Assembly (NCBI RefSeq): GCF_024124545.1 | Contig: NZ_JAMXSF010000017.1 | Span: 82,047 to 146,046, forward strand | Length of the DNA: 64,000 nt | From: Pseudoalteromonas sp. XMcav2-N | GTDB lineage: Bacteria; Pseudomonadota; Gammaproteobacteria; Enterobacterales; Alteromonadaceae | Direction of reading: 5' to 3' | Shown here: in pieces, positions 27,240-35,529 of the stretch | Position numbering within the stretch: position 1 is the first letter of the stretch | Layout: each line of letters starts with the position of its first letter | Notes under the pieces: model-generated | What the model was told of the DNA's origin: nothing | Database searches by the model: none | What the model saw: only the letters and a program-made list of their open reading frames with translations | Translations under genes and position numbers: made by a program

Positions 27240-27893
27240 CTAGCGTATTGAGAGGTCGTATTTTGCTACCAGGCACTCAATGTATTTATAACGGATAGAC
27301 ATGGGCTTTTCGTGTTCCATATGGTGACTAAGTGCCCGGTTTAAGAGTTTTAGCGCGCTTAGCAATTCAGCTCTGTGTTCTGGCGCAATATGGCTGGCTG
27401 TGCGCTCTTCAGTCAATGCATCGACCAGCGCACGGCCCAGGTCAATGTATACGACTTCTTCCACGAGTCCATTTTGGCTGATAACACCGTACTTGCTGCA
27501 CAAGTATTGCTGCCAGCTTTGCTGAATATGTTCCGGTAAGTCTTCGTTAAATCGACAATCATGGCTGACGAGGCCTTGCTGAGCACATTTGCTTAATGTC
27601 TGAGTGTACTTTTGCTGGAACAATTCATAGGCATGCGATGATTGCTCTACCTGATGTTTAAGTAATTGCTGACCCCATTGTTCCGCTCCTCGTGGATAAA
27701 ACTCTGTGTGCTCAACACATTCATACAGCCCAAGATAGGAACTGCATTTTATCTGGTTTTCCAGACTGTAACTGGCATTAGGAAAAATACACAGCTCCTG
27801 CCAATTGAGCAGCTGATCCTGCGTGATTCTGAGCGTGCTGCATAGCTCTTCGGCACTGAAAAAGTGTGTATTAAGATGTTGGGACAGACGCAT
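27240..27893 (-). CDS. Unknown protein with HTH-like N-terminus, possibly DUF6058 family
   Basis: A 217-residue soluble protein. Residues 8-45 (FFSAEELCSTLRITQDQLLNWQELCIFP read in two parts) look like a MerR-type helix-turn-helix followed by a short wing. The rest is helical and rich in Gln, Leu and His, with a Cys at several points and a motif EFYPRGAEQW near 63. From memory the pattern resembles the DUF6058 family, annotated as linked to natural-product genes, but I cannot verify that. The upstream region shows no strong ribosome site. It is divergent from the plant-type dapA, sharing a 109-base promoter region. Confidence 0.5.
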   Translation of the reverse strand: MRLSQHLNTHFFSAEELCSTLRITQDQLLNWQELCIFPNASYSLENQIKCSSYLGLYECVEHTEFYPRGAEQWGQQLLKHQVEQSSHAYELFQQKYTQTLSKCAQQGLVSHDCRFNEDLPEHIQQSWQQYLCSKYGVISQNGLVEEVVYIDLGRALVDALTEERTASHIAPEHRAELLSALKLLNRALSHHMEHEKPMSIRYKYIECLVAKYDLSIR

Positions 27894-28002
27894 AAAATAA
27901 ACACTGGTTATATGTACAGTGTTTGTATTGTGTCGGAACCAACCTGTTTAGGCAAGTTGTTTTACAAAATTTCCACTTGCCCCTCGGATCTGACATTTAT
28001 TT

Positions 28003-28959
28003 ATGTTAAAACTTAGCGCCAACAAAGAACTGAACGATATCCGTATGCGCAACATAAACACCATAAAACAAGCCAGTTTAATTACTGCTATCAAAACACC
28101 TTATGATTTGCATGGTAACATCGACCTTGCCGGCTTCGACAGGCTTGTCGACGCTCAGATAGCGGCGGGCGTTGATGGGATCATTGTGGGTGGTACAACA
28201 GGTGAAGGCCAGTTGATGAACTGGGAAGAGCACCTGATGCTCATCGCCCATAGTGTGAATAAATTTTCAGACAGACTGGTGATTGTCGGCAATACCGGTA
28301 GCAACAACACCCGTGAAGCGGTCAAAGCAACGGAATATGGTTTCGCATCAGGAATGGATGCTGCACTGCAGATCAACCCTTATTATGGACGTACGTCAGA
28401 GGCAGGGTTGAATGAGCACTTTTCGCGTTTGCTTGAGATTGGGCCTGCATTTATCTACAACGTGCCAGGGCGTACAGGTCAGGACCTGACACCTGATATT
28501 ATAGAGCCGCTTGCTCAACACGCTAATTTTGTTGGTATGAAAGAGTGTGCGGGACATGAGCGGATCGCCCATTACGAAGAGAAGGGCATTGCTTGCTGGT
28601 CTGGAAACGATGATCAGGCTCATGACAGCCGCCATTTACATCAATCACATGGGGTGATCTCGGTTACCTCAAATCTTGTACCGCAGTTGTTCCGAACACT
28701 GATGGACAATAAAAATGATGAGTTGAATGCTCAGTTGCAGCCATTGATGAATTGGTTGTTCTGCGAACCAAACCCTATAGCGATTAACACAGCGCTAGCA
28801 ATGACCGGCGCGGCATTACCTGTATTTCGCTTGCCTTATGTGCCATTGAACGAGGCACAACAGAAGCTCGGCGCAGAGCTTATCAACAGTCTGAGTCACG
28901 AAGCTGTGGTCGGTGGTGCTGCTACAGTCATCAACTCTGAAGATGTTAAATTATATTAA
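28003..28959 (+). CDS. dapA: Dihydrodipicolinate synthase, plant-type
   Basis: A 318-residue class I aldolase of the DapA family, which condenses pyruvate and aspartate semialdehyde in lysine synthesis. Active-site features are GGTTGEG, Tyr152 in IYNVPGRT and the Schiff-base Lys180 in VGMKECAG. The sequence follows plant chloroplast enzymes much more closely than E. coli DapA: ITAIKTPY, EGQLMNWEEHLMLI, GNTGSNNTREAV, INPYYGRTS, WSGNDDQAHDSR, TSNLVPQL, EPNPIAINTALA and PVFRLPYVPL all recur in plant DapA. The start may be ATG 28003 or 28045, as neither has a good ribosome site. It could serve as a second DapA or in another pathway. Confidence 0.88.
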   Translation: MLKLSANKELNDIRMRNINTIKQASLITAIKTPYDLHGNIDLAGFDRLVDAQIAAGVDGIIVGGTTGEGQLMNWEEHLMLIAHSVNKFSDRLVIVGNTGSNNTREAVKATEYGFASGMDAALQINPYYGRTSEAGLNEHFSRLLEIGPAFIYNVPGRTGQDLTPDIIEPLAQHANFVGMKECAGHERIAHYEEKGIACWSGNDDQAHDSRHLHQSHGVISVTSNLVPQLFRTLMDNKNDELNAQLQPLMNWLFCEPNPIAINTALAMTGAALPVFRLPYVPLNEAQQKLGAELINSLSHEAVVGGAATVINSEDVKLY

Positions 28960-29038
28960 CCGCTTACTATTGGTGACACTGAACCCGTAAATAGCGTATA
29001 ATCTGCGGCCCTTCATTATTGGTCGCAGGTTTTTTGCT

Positions 29039-30337
29039 ATGAATTTTAAGTCTTTCAGTTTTCCCGATGCCTTGTTACAGGCGCTTGATGAATTAAATTT
29101 CCATACCCTGACGCCGATACAACAAGCTGCTATTCCAGTGGTAAGGCGTGGACACGATGTCCTGGCAACGGCGCAAACCGGAACGGGTAAAACCGCAGCG
29201 TTTGCACTGCCTGTGATCCACCGTCTGTTGGAGGGAGAGTCACTAGAATCGCCAAGAGCGTTGATCCTGGCTCCGACTCGTGAGTTGGCAGAGCAAATTG
29301 CCACTAACTGCGACGCATTTTGTCAATATACCCCTCTAACCGTTCAGGCTGTCTTTGGTGGTGTGAACGTTGATGGCCAAACACAGCGCTTGTCTCAGGG
29401 GGTGGATATCCTGGTTGCGACACCGGGCCGTTTGCTCGATTTAATTCGCTTAGGTGCTGTCAGTCTTGCACAAGTTAAATACTTGGTGCTGGATGAAGCT
29501 GACCGTATGCTGGATATGGGTTTTATCGCCGATATGCAGAAGGTCATTAACATGGTGAGCGAGGACAGACAGTTGTTGTTGTTCTCTGCGACCTTCCCAA
29601 CGGCAGTAAAACAATTCGCAAAGCAAGTGCTTAGAGAGCCAAAACTCGTTCAGGCAGCCAAAGAGAATACGACTGCTGAAACTGTACGACATGTCGTGTA
29701 CCCGGTAGAACAAAAACGTAAGCAAGAGTTACTTTCAGAATTAATCGGCAAGAAAAATTGGTTGCAAGTGCTGGTCTTCGTCAATATGAAGGACGATGCA
29801 GATCAGCTTGTCAAAGAGCTTGAATTGGATGGTATTAGCGCGACAGTATGTCACGGTGACAAAAGTCAGGGAGCTCGCCGTCGTGCACTACGCGAATTCA
29901 AAGAAGGCAAAGTCAGAGTATTAGTGGCAACTGAAGTAGCGGCTCGTGGTATCGACATTGATGGATTGCCGCGGGTCATTAACTATGACCTACCGTATCT
30001 GGCGGAAGACTATGTTCATCGCATTGGTCGTACAGGTCGAGCTGGTAATTCGGGGCAGGCAATTTCTTTCGTTGCGCGAGAGGAAGAGCAGACCCTGATC
30101 CACATCGAAACTTTAATAGGGCAAAAGATCAAGCGATACTACTTACCCGGCTATGAGGTCGCGAGCAGAGAAAATCTGATTGAAAACCTGGCCAAGAAGC
30201 CATCTCATCAGCGTCGAAAAGCACGTACTAATCGACCAAGCAACCAAGCCAGTGGCGAAGCTCGTGCTAAAAACCGCTCTAAAATTAGTAATGTACGTCA
30301 GAGATTAAAAGGCGCCCAGCTAAAATTACAGAAATAA
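29039..30337 (+). CDS. rhlE: RhlE-like DEAD-box RNA helicase
   Basis: A 432-residue ATP-dependent RNA helicase. The conserved motifs appear in order: Q motif (FHTLTPIQQAAIP), motif I AQTGTGKT, Ia PTRELAEQ, GG, TPGRLLD, motif II DEAD in VLDEADRMLDMGF, SAT in LFSATF, then the second domain with VFVNMKDDADQL, VATEVAARGIDIDG and HRIGRTGRAG. The C-terminal ~60 residues are basic and Ser/Arg/Lys-rich, as is common in RhlE for RNA contact. Such helicases support ribosome assembly and mRNA decay. It is monocistronic, with a hairpin shared with the convergent GST gene. Confidence 0.93.
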   Translation: MNFKSFSFPDALLQALDELNFHTLTPIQQAAIPVVRRGHDVLATAQTGTGKTAAFALPVIHRLLEGESLESPRALILAPTRELAEQIATNCDAFCQYTPLTVQAVFGGVNVDGQTQRLSQGVDILVATPGRLLDLIRLGAVSLAQVKYLVLDEADRMLDMGFIADMQKVINMVSEDRQLLLFSATFPTAVKQFAKQVLREPKLVQAAKENTTAETVRHVVYPVEQKRKQELLSELIGKKNWLQVLVFVNMKDDADQLVKELELDGISATVCHGDKSQGARRRALREFKEGKVRVLVATEVAARGIDIDGLPRVINYDLPYLAEDYVHRIGRTGRAGNSGQAISFVAREEEQTLIHIETLIGQKIKRYYLPGYEVASRENLIENLAKKPSHQRRKARTNRPSNQASGEARAKNRSKISNVRQRLKGAQLKLQK

Positions 30338-30347
30338 CTAAAAGCTA

Positions 30348-30374
30348 GAGGTCTGATCCGGTGGGCCAGACCTC
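30348..30374 (+). terminator. Hairpin between convergent rhlE and GST genes
   Basis: GAGGTCTG / CAGACCTC, an 8-bp perfect stem with an 11-base loop in the 42-base convergent gap. There is no clear T run on either side, so it may be a terminator of modest strength. Confidence 0.55.
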
Positions 30375-30379
30375 AGCGA

Positions 30380-31015
30380 TCAGCGATACATGCCTAATTC
30401 AGTCCCTTCTTTTTTACATACCGCTTCAATAGCAGGGTGTCTTGAGATACCTCCCAGATAGCGGCCCAGATGCTCAAACTGCAGTGGAGGTTTGGCAAGC
30501 TCGTCTGCCCAGATGCACAGCATAAATAGATAGCAGTCACAGACTGTGAATTGCTCACCGACCATATAGGTCTTGTCCGCGAGATGTCTGTCCAGCAAAG
30601 TGAGCATGTCCTGAACCCGCGACTGCTGAGTTCGAATAATGTCATCATACATTAGCGCGCTTTGTGTATGCCGCTCCGGATAGAAATAGATCATCAACTC
30701 CGCTTGCACTGTTGTAGTGAGATACATCAGCCATTGATAAAACTCAGCTCTGTGCTGTGGTTCTGAAGGTATTAGGTTGCCTTCAGGATGTTTTTCACAT
30801 AAATAGAGGCAAATTGCAGCACTCTCAAACAAAACAAACTCGTCATCTACCAGAGTAGGGATCCTTCCTGTGGGGTTGAGCCGTAAGTACTGTGCCGATC
30901 TTTGAACATTTTTTTTTCTGTCGACAAGTTCAAGCTGGTAAGGGACCTGGAGGGCTTCTAGAACAAAGTGGGGTGCTAAACTCGCATTGCGTGGATAGTA
31001 AAACAGTGTATACAT
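30380..31015 (-). CDS. Glutathione S-transferase family protein
   Basis: A 211-residue cytosolic GST. The ATG at 31013-31015 has AAGG seven bases upstream and yields the family-typical start MYTLFYYPRNASLAPHFVLEAL. A longer frame to 31090 lacks support. The thioredoxin-like domain contains NPTGRIPTLVDDEF with the cis-Pro and ES (LFESAAICLYL) for glutathione binding. The helical C-terminal domain holds YMVGEQFTVCDCYLFMLCIWAD, the N-capping Ser/Thr-x-x-Asp box. It probably conjugates or reduces electrophiles or peroxides. Substrate unknown. Confidence 0.88.
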   Translation of the reverse strand: MYTLFYYPRNASLAPHFVLEALQVPYQLELVDRKKNVQRSAQYLRLNPTGRIPTLVDDEFVLFESAAICLYLCEKHPEGNLIPSEPQHRAEFYQWLMYLTTTVQAELMIYFYPERHTQSALMYDDIIRTQQSRVQDMLTLLDRHLADKTYMVGEQFTVCDCYLFMLCIWADELAKPPLQFEHLGRYLGGISRHPAIEAVCKKEGTELGMYR

Positions 31016-31130
31016 GGTTAGCCTTAAATAGTTTATGTCGTAGGTTGTAAACTCCTTTTCGGCGATTCCTATAGGACTGTAGGACAGCATCGACTATTAA
31101 ACAAATAGAACCTTGCATATTCGCCAAAAA

Positions 31131-31154
31131 AAATGCCAGCAAGCGCTGGCATTT
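31131..31154 (-). terminator. Terminator after the AbgT gene
   Basis: A 10-bp perfect stem (AAATGCCAGC / GCTGGCATTT) with a 4-base loop, followed on the minus strand by a T run. It lies just beyond the AbgT stop codon. Confidence 0.92.
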
Positions 31155-31159
31155 TTTAG

Positions 31160-32758
31160 TTAGGGTTGATAATAAATTGGTGAGTTAGGCCCGACAGGTA
31201 AGCCAAATCCAAACACCCAGATATAGAAAAGCGCTACCCAACCGACAAAGAAACACATACTGTAAGGCAGCATGGTTGCGACCAGAGTACCTATTCCCAT
31301 ATCCTTTTTATACTTGGTAGCAACGGCCAGGATCAGGCCAAAATAACTCATCATAGGTGTGATCAGGTTAGTTACTGAGTCACCAATTCGGTAAGCGGCC
31401 TGAATCGTTTCAGGGGCATAGCCCACCAGCATCAGCATAGGCACAAAAATTGGCGCTGTAACTGCCCACTGAGCCGATGAAGAACCAAGACTCAGGTTAA
31501 CAACCGCGCACATTAAGATAAACAATACAAAAACTTCAGGTCCTGTCAGGTTCAGTGCCTGTAGCATAGCTGCACCGTTGATAGCCAGAATAGTGCCTAA
31601 GTTTGTCCATTTAAAGAAGGCAACAAACTGAGCGGCAAAGAATACCAGCACTATGTACATGCCCATCGAACTCATGCTCTTACTCATAGCATCAATGACG
31701 TCACGATCGTTGCGCATAGTGCCAACAACGCGTCCATAGACAAATCCCGGAATAGCGAATGTCACAAAGATAAATACGACTATGCCTTTGAGGAAAGGAG
31801 AACCGGCGACCGCGCCTGTTTCGGGGTGACGCAGAATGCCATTTTCTGGGACTATGGTTAATGCTAGCAGAGCAGAAACAACCAGTAAGGCAACACCGGC
31901 CCACTTTAGACCAGATCTTTCTTTGTCAGTGAGATGTTCAATATTGTTGCTTGAGAGATCGATACTGGCTTCATCAGGGTTATATTTACCCAGTCGAGGT
32001 TCAACAATGGCTTCCGTTACCCAGGTACCTACGAAGGCAATCAGGAATACAGATATCATCATGAAATACCAGTTTGCTTCTGGCCCAACCTGATAGCTGG
32101 GGTCGATCATCTGGGCTGCAGGAGTTGTAATACCGGCAAGCAAAGGATCTATTGTGCCCAGCAATAAGTTCGCACTGTAACCACCCGAAACACCAGCAAA
32201 GGCCGCCGCCAGACCAGCCAGTGGATGGCGTCCCAGGCTATGGAATATCATCGCTGCCAATGGAATTAAAACAACATAACCGAGTTCTGAAGCGGTATTC
32301 GATAGAATCGCAGCGAACACAACCATAAAGGTAACAAGGCGTTTTGATGCGCCCATTACCATGCCACGCATCGCGGCCGAGAGCATGCCAGAGTGCTCTG
32401 CAACACTCACACCCAGCAGAGCAACCAACACAGTTCCAAGTGGCGCAAAGCCGGTAAAGTTAGTAACGAGTCCGGTAACAATACGCTGCAAACCTTCCGC
32501 GCTCATCAGGCTTACGACCTCAATCACACCGTCTGGCGCACGACCTTTTGCACCTTCTGGGCGAGGGTCTATAGCACTGAGGCCCATCCAGTCGGCAATG
32601 CCACTGAAAACGACAATGGCGACACAGAACATCGCAAACAGAGTGATGGGGTGGGGCAGCATATTGCCCAGAAACTCAACCGTTGCTAGAAAGCGGTTAA
32701 ACAGGCCGCCTTGCTTCTGGTTGGATTGATCAGCTGACGTCTCTACAGCATTCGACAT
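31160..32758 (-). CDS. AbgT-family transporter
   Basis: A 532-residue inner-membrane protein of the AbgT family, whose members take up p-aminobenzoyl-glutamate or export sulfonamides. The ATG at 32756-32758 (MSNAVETSADQSN) has GAGAAA upstream and is preferred to a start 48 bases earlier. About 11-13 helices are visible. Family blocks include FLGNMLPHPITLFAMFC, LVALLGVSVAEHSGM, ELGYVVLIPLAAMIFHSLGRHPLAG, SSSAQWAVTAPIFVPML and RIGDSVTNLITPMMSYF. It is monocistronic. The neighbouring genes give no hint of the substrate. Confidence 0.92.
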   Translation of the reverse strand: MSNAVETSADQSNQKQGGLFNRFLATVEFLGNMLPHPITLFAMFCVAIVVFSGIADWMGLSAIDPRPEGAKGRAPDGVIEVVSLMSAEGLQRIVTGLVTNFTGFAPLGTVLVALLGVSVAEHSGMLSAAMRGMVMGASKRLVTFMVVFAAILSNTASELGYVVLIPLAAMIFHSLGRHPLAGLAAAFAGVSGGYSANLLLGTIDPLLAGITTPAAQMIDPSYQVGPEANWYFMMISVFLIAFVGTWVTEAIVEPRLGKYNPDEASIDLSSNNIEHLTDKERSGLKWAGVALLVVSALLALTIVPENGILRHPETGAVAGSPFLKGIVVFIFVTFAIPGFVYGRVVGTMRNDRDVIDAMSKSMSSMGMYIVLVFFAAQFVAFFKWTNLGTILAINGAAMLQALNLTGPEVFVLFILMCAVVNLSLGSSSAQWAVTAPIFVPMLMLVGYAPETIQAAYRIGDSVTNLITPMMSYFGLILAVATKYKKDMGIGTLVATMLPYSMCFFVGWVALFYIWVFGFGLPVGPNSPIYYQP

Positions 32759-32890
32759 AGCAAATTTCTCGGTTATAAAAAATGCCGTTACTCTACCACC
32801 ATTCACTCGCTAGTTTTATAGCAAAGCGTTAATTTTGAAAGATTCTGAGACAAAATGAGTAAAATACTCAGCTGTACCTAACAATAAAGG

Positions 32891-33163
32891 TCAATCTTTG
32901 GCCTCGTTAGCCATTTGGTATATAAAGTTGAGCTTATTGATAAAGTCCTCTTTATTCTTCTCGTGCTGGTAATCCATATGATAAGTATTGTGAAAACCAA
33001 ACCTGAGCAACAAAGCACTGCCTTCAAGATAGATGGTATACCCATCGGGATCTGAGTAGGCACGGATCCCCTCAAACAGCTTACCGTTTTCGTCAGCTTC
33101 ACCATGTTGCTGAATGTATTCATATACGGCGAGTATTTGACGACTATCGATTTCATTTTTCAT
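32891..33163 (-). CDS. DUF3081-family small protein
   Basis: A 90-residue cytoplasmic protein of the DUF3081 family (Shewanella/Vibrio-type hypotheticals), recognised by IRAYSDPDGYTIYLEGSALLLRFGFHNTYH and the conserved start IDSRQIL.VYEYIQQHGE (split here). AGGAG lies six bases upstream of the ATG, which decides the frame. A near-identical overlapping frame is a shadow. Function unknown. The gene is divergent from rnz with a 140-base gap. Confidence 0.82.
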   Translation of the reverse strand: MKNEIDSRQILAVYEYIQQHGEADENGKLFEGIRAYSDPDGYTIYLEGSALLLRFGFHNTYHMDYQHEKNKEDFINKLNFIYQMANEAKD

Positions 33164-33303
33164 ATCTTACTCCTGTCATAGCAATGGGTTTGCAACTTCC
33201 TTCGGCCAGGGCACCAAACCTAACTGAATTCAACTGGCCCTGGTTCCACTGTAACCTAAGCTGTGGCAGGATCAATGTCTCTGACCGCATTTTAGGAGTT
33301 GTT

Positions 33304-34245
33304 TTGCAGTTACATTTTTTAGGGACTTCATCAGGAAGCCCGAGTCCGAGCAGAAACATGTCAGCAACCGCTGTCAGTTTCGACAAAAGCAAATCCTGGT
33401 TGCTGGTAGACTGTGGAGAAGCGACTCAGCACCAGCTTCTAAAGTCTGATTTATCCGCCTATCACTTAAGTGTGATTTGTATCAGCCACCTGCATGGCGA
33501 TCATTGTTATGGTTTGCCGGGTTTACTCGCGTCTATGGCCATGTCAGGCAGGCAAGCTCCGGCTCATCTTATTGCCCCTCAGGCGGTCATCCAGTTTGTT
33601 ATGTCGACACTGGCAGTGACTCAAGTGGCTTTGCCGTTTAATCTGTATACGATGCCAATTGAGCAAAATGATCAGTTAGTGTGTTTTGAGTTTTGTCAGA
33701 TAGAAATTATTGCACTGAAACACCGAGTGCCCAGTTTCGGATTCAAAATCACAGAAACTGGCATCCCGCGTAAATTAAGAGTGGCCCAGTTGGCAAAGGA
33801 CGGTGTTACAAGCGGTCCGCATTACAACTCCCTGCAAAAAGGTCAGGATGTCAATTTTGCAGGGCGACAACTACGCGCTGATACTTATGCCTTTCCCAGC
33901 TGGCAGCCTAGAGTGGTAATTATTTGCGGCGATAACGAAAAACCTGCATTGTTGACACCCCATTGCGCCGAAATTGACATGTTGGTTCATGAGGCAACGT
34001 TTACCCACTCTGACCTTATTAAGGTCGGCACACACACAGGGCATAGCGATGCTAAACGGGTTGCGCAGTTTGCACAGCAGCAAAACGTCAGTGCATTAAC
34101 TCTGACTCATTTTAGTGTCAGATATCATGGTGAAGGCATGCTGGATGCACTTGAGCAGGAAGCCAGAGCTTATTTTCAGGGTACATTGCATCTGGCTTTC
34201 GATTCTTTGGTGGTGACTATTCCCAAACGACTACTTTCTGAGTGA
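33304..34245 (+). CDS. rnz: Ribonuclease Z-type MBL nuclease (TTG start)
   Basis: A 313-residue metallo-beta-lactamase-fold enzyme of the RNase Z/ElaC family, which trims tRNA 3' ends. The metal motif HLHGDH is at residues 62-67, with further ligands in LTHFSVRY and HTGHSDA. The start is TTG at 33304: AGGAG sits exactly five bases upstream and the protein then begins (M)QLHFLGTSSGSPSPSRN, the family N-terminus. A longer frame from 33184 would put 40 unrelated residues in front. E. coli RNase Z is about 305 residues. Its 3' end overlaps the convergent DUF2252 gene by 15 bases. Confidence 0.88.
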   Translation: MQLHFLGTSSGSPSPSRNMSATAVSFDKSKSWLLVDCGEATQHQLLKSDLSAYHLSVICISHLHGDHCYGLPGLLASMAMSGRQAPAHLIAPQAVIQFVMSTLAVTQVALPFNLYTMPIEQNDQLVCFEFCQIEIIALKHRVPSFGFKITETGIPRKLRVAQLAKDGVTSGPHYNSLQKGQDVNFAGRQLRADTYAFPSWQPRVVIICGDNEKPALLTPHCAEIDMLVHEATFTHSDLIKVGTHTGHSDAKRVAQFAQQQNVSALTLTHFSVRYHGEGMLDALEQEARAYFQGTLHLAFDSLVVTIPKRLLSE

Positions 34246-35529
34246 ACAGAATAGGCCCCAGTCTTGTTCAACCTGGCTTGCATAATGGTTTGCTGACGCG
34301 ATAAGTTCGGTTTTATACTCAGGCATGATGTCACAGACAACTTGCTGGAACATCAATGAGCGACGGTCGCCACGCATATGTGCATAGGCCAGGGCTTTGG
34401 CACAGGCTTCTGCATATTGACTCAAGCCATTGCGCTCAGCGGCACGTTTGCCTAACACAATGTGCTCCGGATCAATGCCAACGCGGGCATGATGGCGGGA
34501 ACGTACTAGCCAGTGGACTCCTTGCCATAACGCATCATCCAGAACCAGATCGGGCCTGCGCTGCATCTGACGTTGGCAATTGACCGTCAGGTGAGCATGA
34601 TTGAGTCGATTTGTTGGGCTCAGTTCGGCGTTATAATGTAAGGGGGCGGCGAGTCTTTGCTGCTTGACTTCGACTATGTGGTATAGCTCAGCTGAAGAGC
34701 AACATTTCGGACCTACCAGTAAGTAATAACGTTTGAGATTATTCGACCCCGTGCCAGCATCAATGCGCTCAACGCAATCGACTATCTCGTCGTCAACATA
34801 TGGGCGGAAATATTCAACTAAGGTATTGTACAAATCTTCATGAAGCCGAGAGAATTTCTCATCATTGTCCTTAAACCTAAGAGGGGTAGTGTTGAGGTCT
34901 ACTTCTTTGGCCAGGCTACTTTTTAGGTTAAATGCGACGCCCCCGACCAGGCGCTGCAGGCCCTTTTGCCAACGCTTGTGTAATATATGCTCCTGGCTGA
35001 ACTCGGTCAGGGCACTTTGATTATTGTTTTCTCCCCGCAATGAGGCCTGGCAGGTAGCCACATAACTGTCAATGAAAGTCTGTTGGGCCTGATTAACCTG
35101 TGCCGAGTCCGCTAGCGGCTTTTGCCTGAGCTTTAAATCATCGCTGGAGCTCTGAAGCAAGGCACCCTCTTGCTGGGCAAGCGGTATGCTGACCAAAAAA
35201 CGCAGCAGATCCCAAACTGCATGACCAATACAGGCATCATCAAAATCGTTGGGTGAAAAAACCAATGTCTCACCATGAGAGCCTTCTTCACTCAAAAAGC
35301 CAAAATTACTAGAATGACAATCCCCCTGGACATAAGTCAGGGGTAACTCAAACAGTGGCTGTGGCAATGTAATGACATCATTGGCAATGTCTCTGTACAT
35401 TAAAGGGGCGCTGCCACGGAAAAAACGGAATGCGCTCGACGCCATTTTAGTGTGTTTAGGCAAAGTCATGCTTGGGTGTGTACCATCATGGTGATCAAAA
35501 TATTGACCCAGTACATCTGCTCTTTCCAT
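34231..35529 (-). CDS. DUF2252-family protein
   Basis: A 432-residue protein of the DUF2252 family, predicted to have a protein-kinase-like fold. Visible signatures are KMASSAFRFFRGSAPLM near residue 28, GDCHSSNFGF (about 100), the acidic pair in SPNDFDDACIGHAVWDLLRFLVS, and DAGTGSNNLKRYYLLVG. A GDxHxxN catalytic-type motif plus an NDFDD acid pair fits the fold, but activity has not been shown. Its start shares a base with the ppk2 stop codon (TAATG-type overlap), so the two are coupled in one operon. Confidence 0.85.
   Translation of the reverse strand: MERADVLGQYFDHHDGTHPSMTLPKHTKMASSAFRFFRGSAPLMYRDIANDVITLPQPLFELPLTYVQGDCHSSNFGFLSEEGSHGETLVFSPNDFDDACIGHAVWDLLRFLVSIPLAQQEGALLQSSSDDLKLRQKPLADSAQVNQAQQTFIDSYVATCQASLRGENNNQSALTEFSQEHILHKRWQKGLQRLVGGVAFNLKSSLAKEVDLNTTPLRFKDNDEKFSRLHEDLYNTLVEYFRPYVDDEIVDCVERIDAGTGSNNLKRYYLLVGPKCCSSAELYHIVEVKQQRLAAPLHYNAELSPTNRLNHAHLTVNCQRQMQRRPDLVLDDALWQGVHWLVRSRHHARVGIDPEHIVLGKRAAERNGLSQYAEACAKALAYAHMRGDRRSLMFQQVVCDIMPEYKTELIASANHYASQVEQDWGLFCSLRK

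Noticed and set aside
32361..32729. A 122-codon rightward open frame within the AbgT gene
   Set aside because: Antisense shadow with no ribosome site.
32878..33156. A 92-codon frame overlapping DUF3081
   Set aside because: Out of frame with the family sequence; the AGGAG ribosome site serves the 33163 start.
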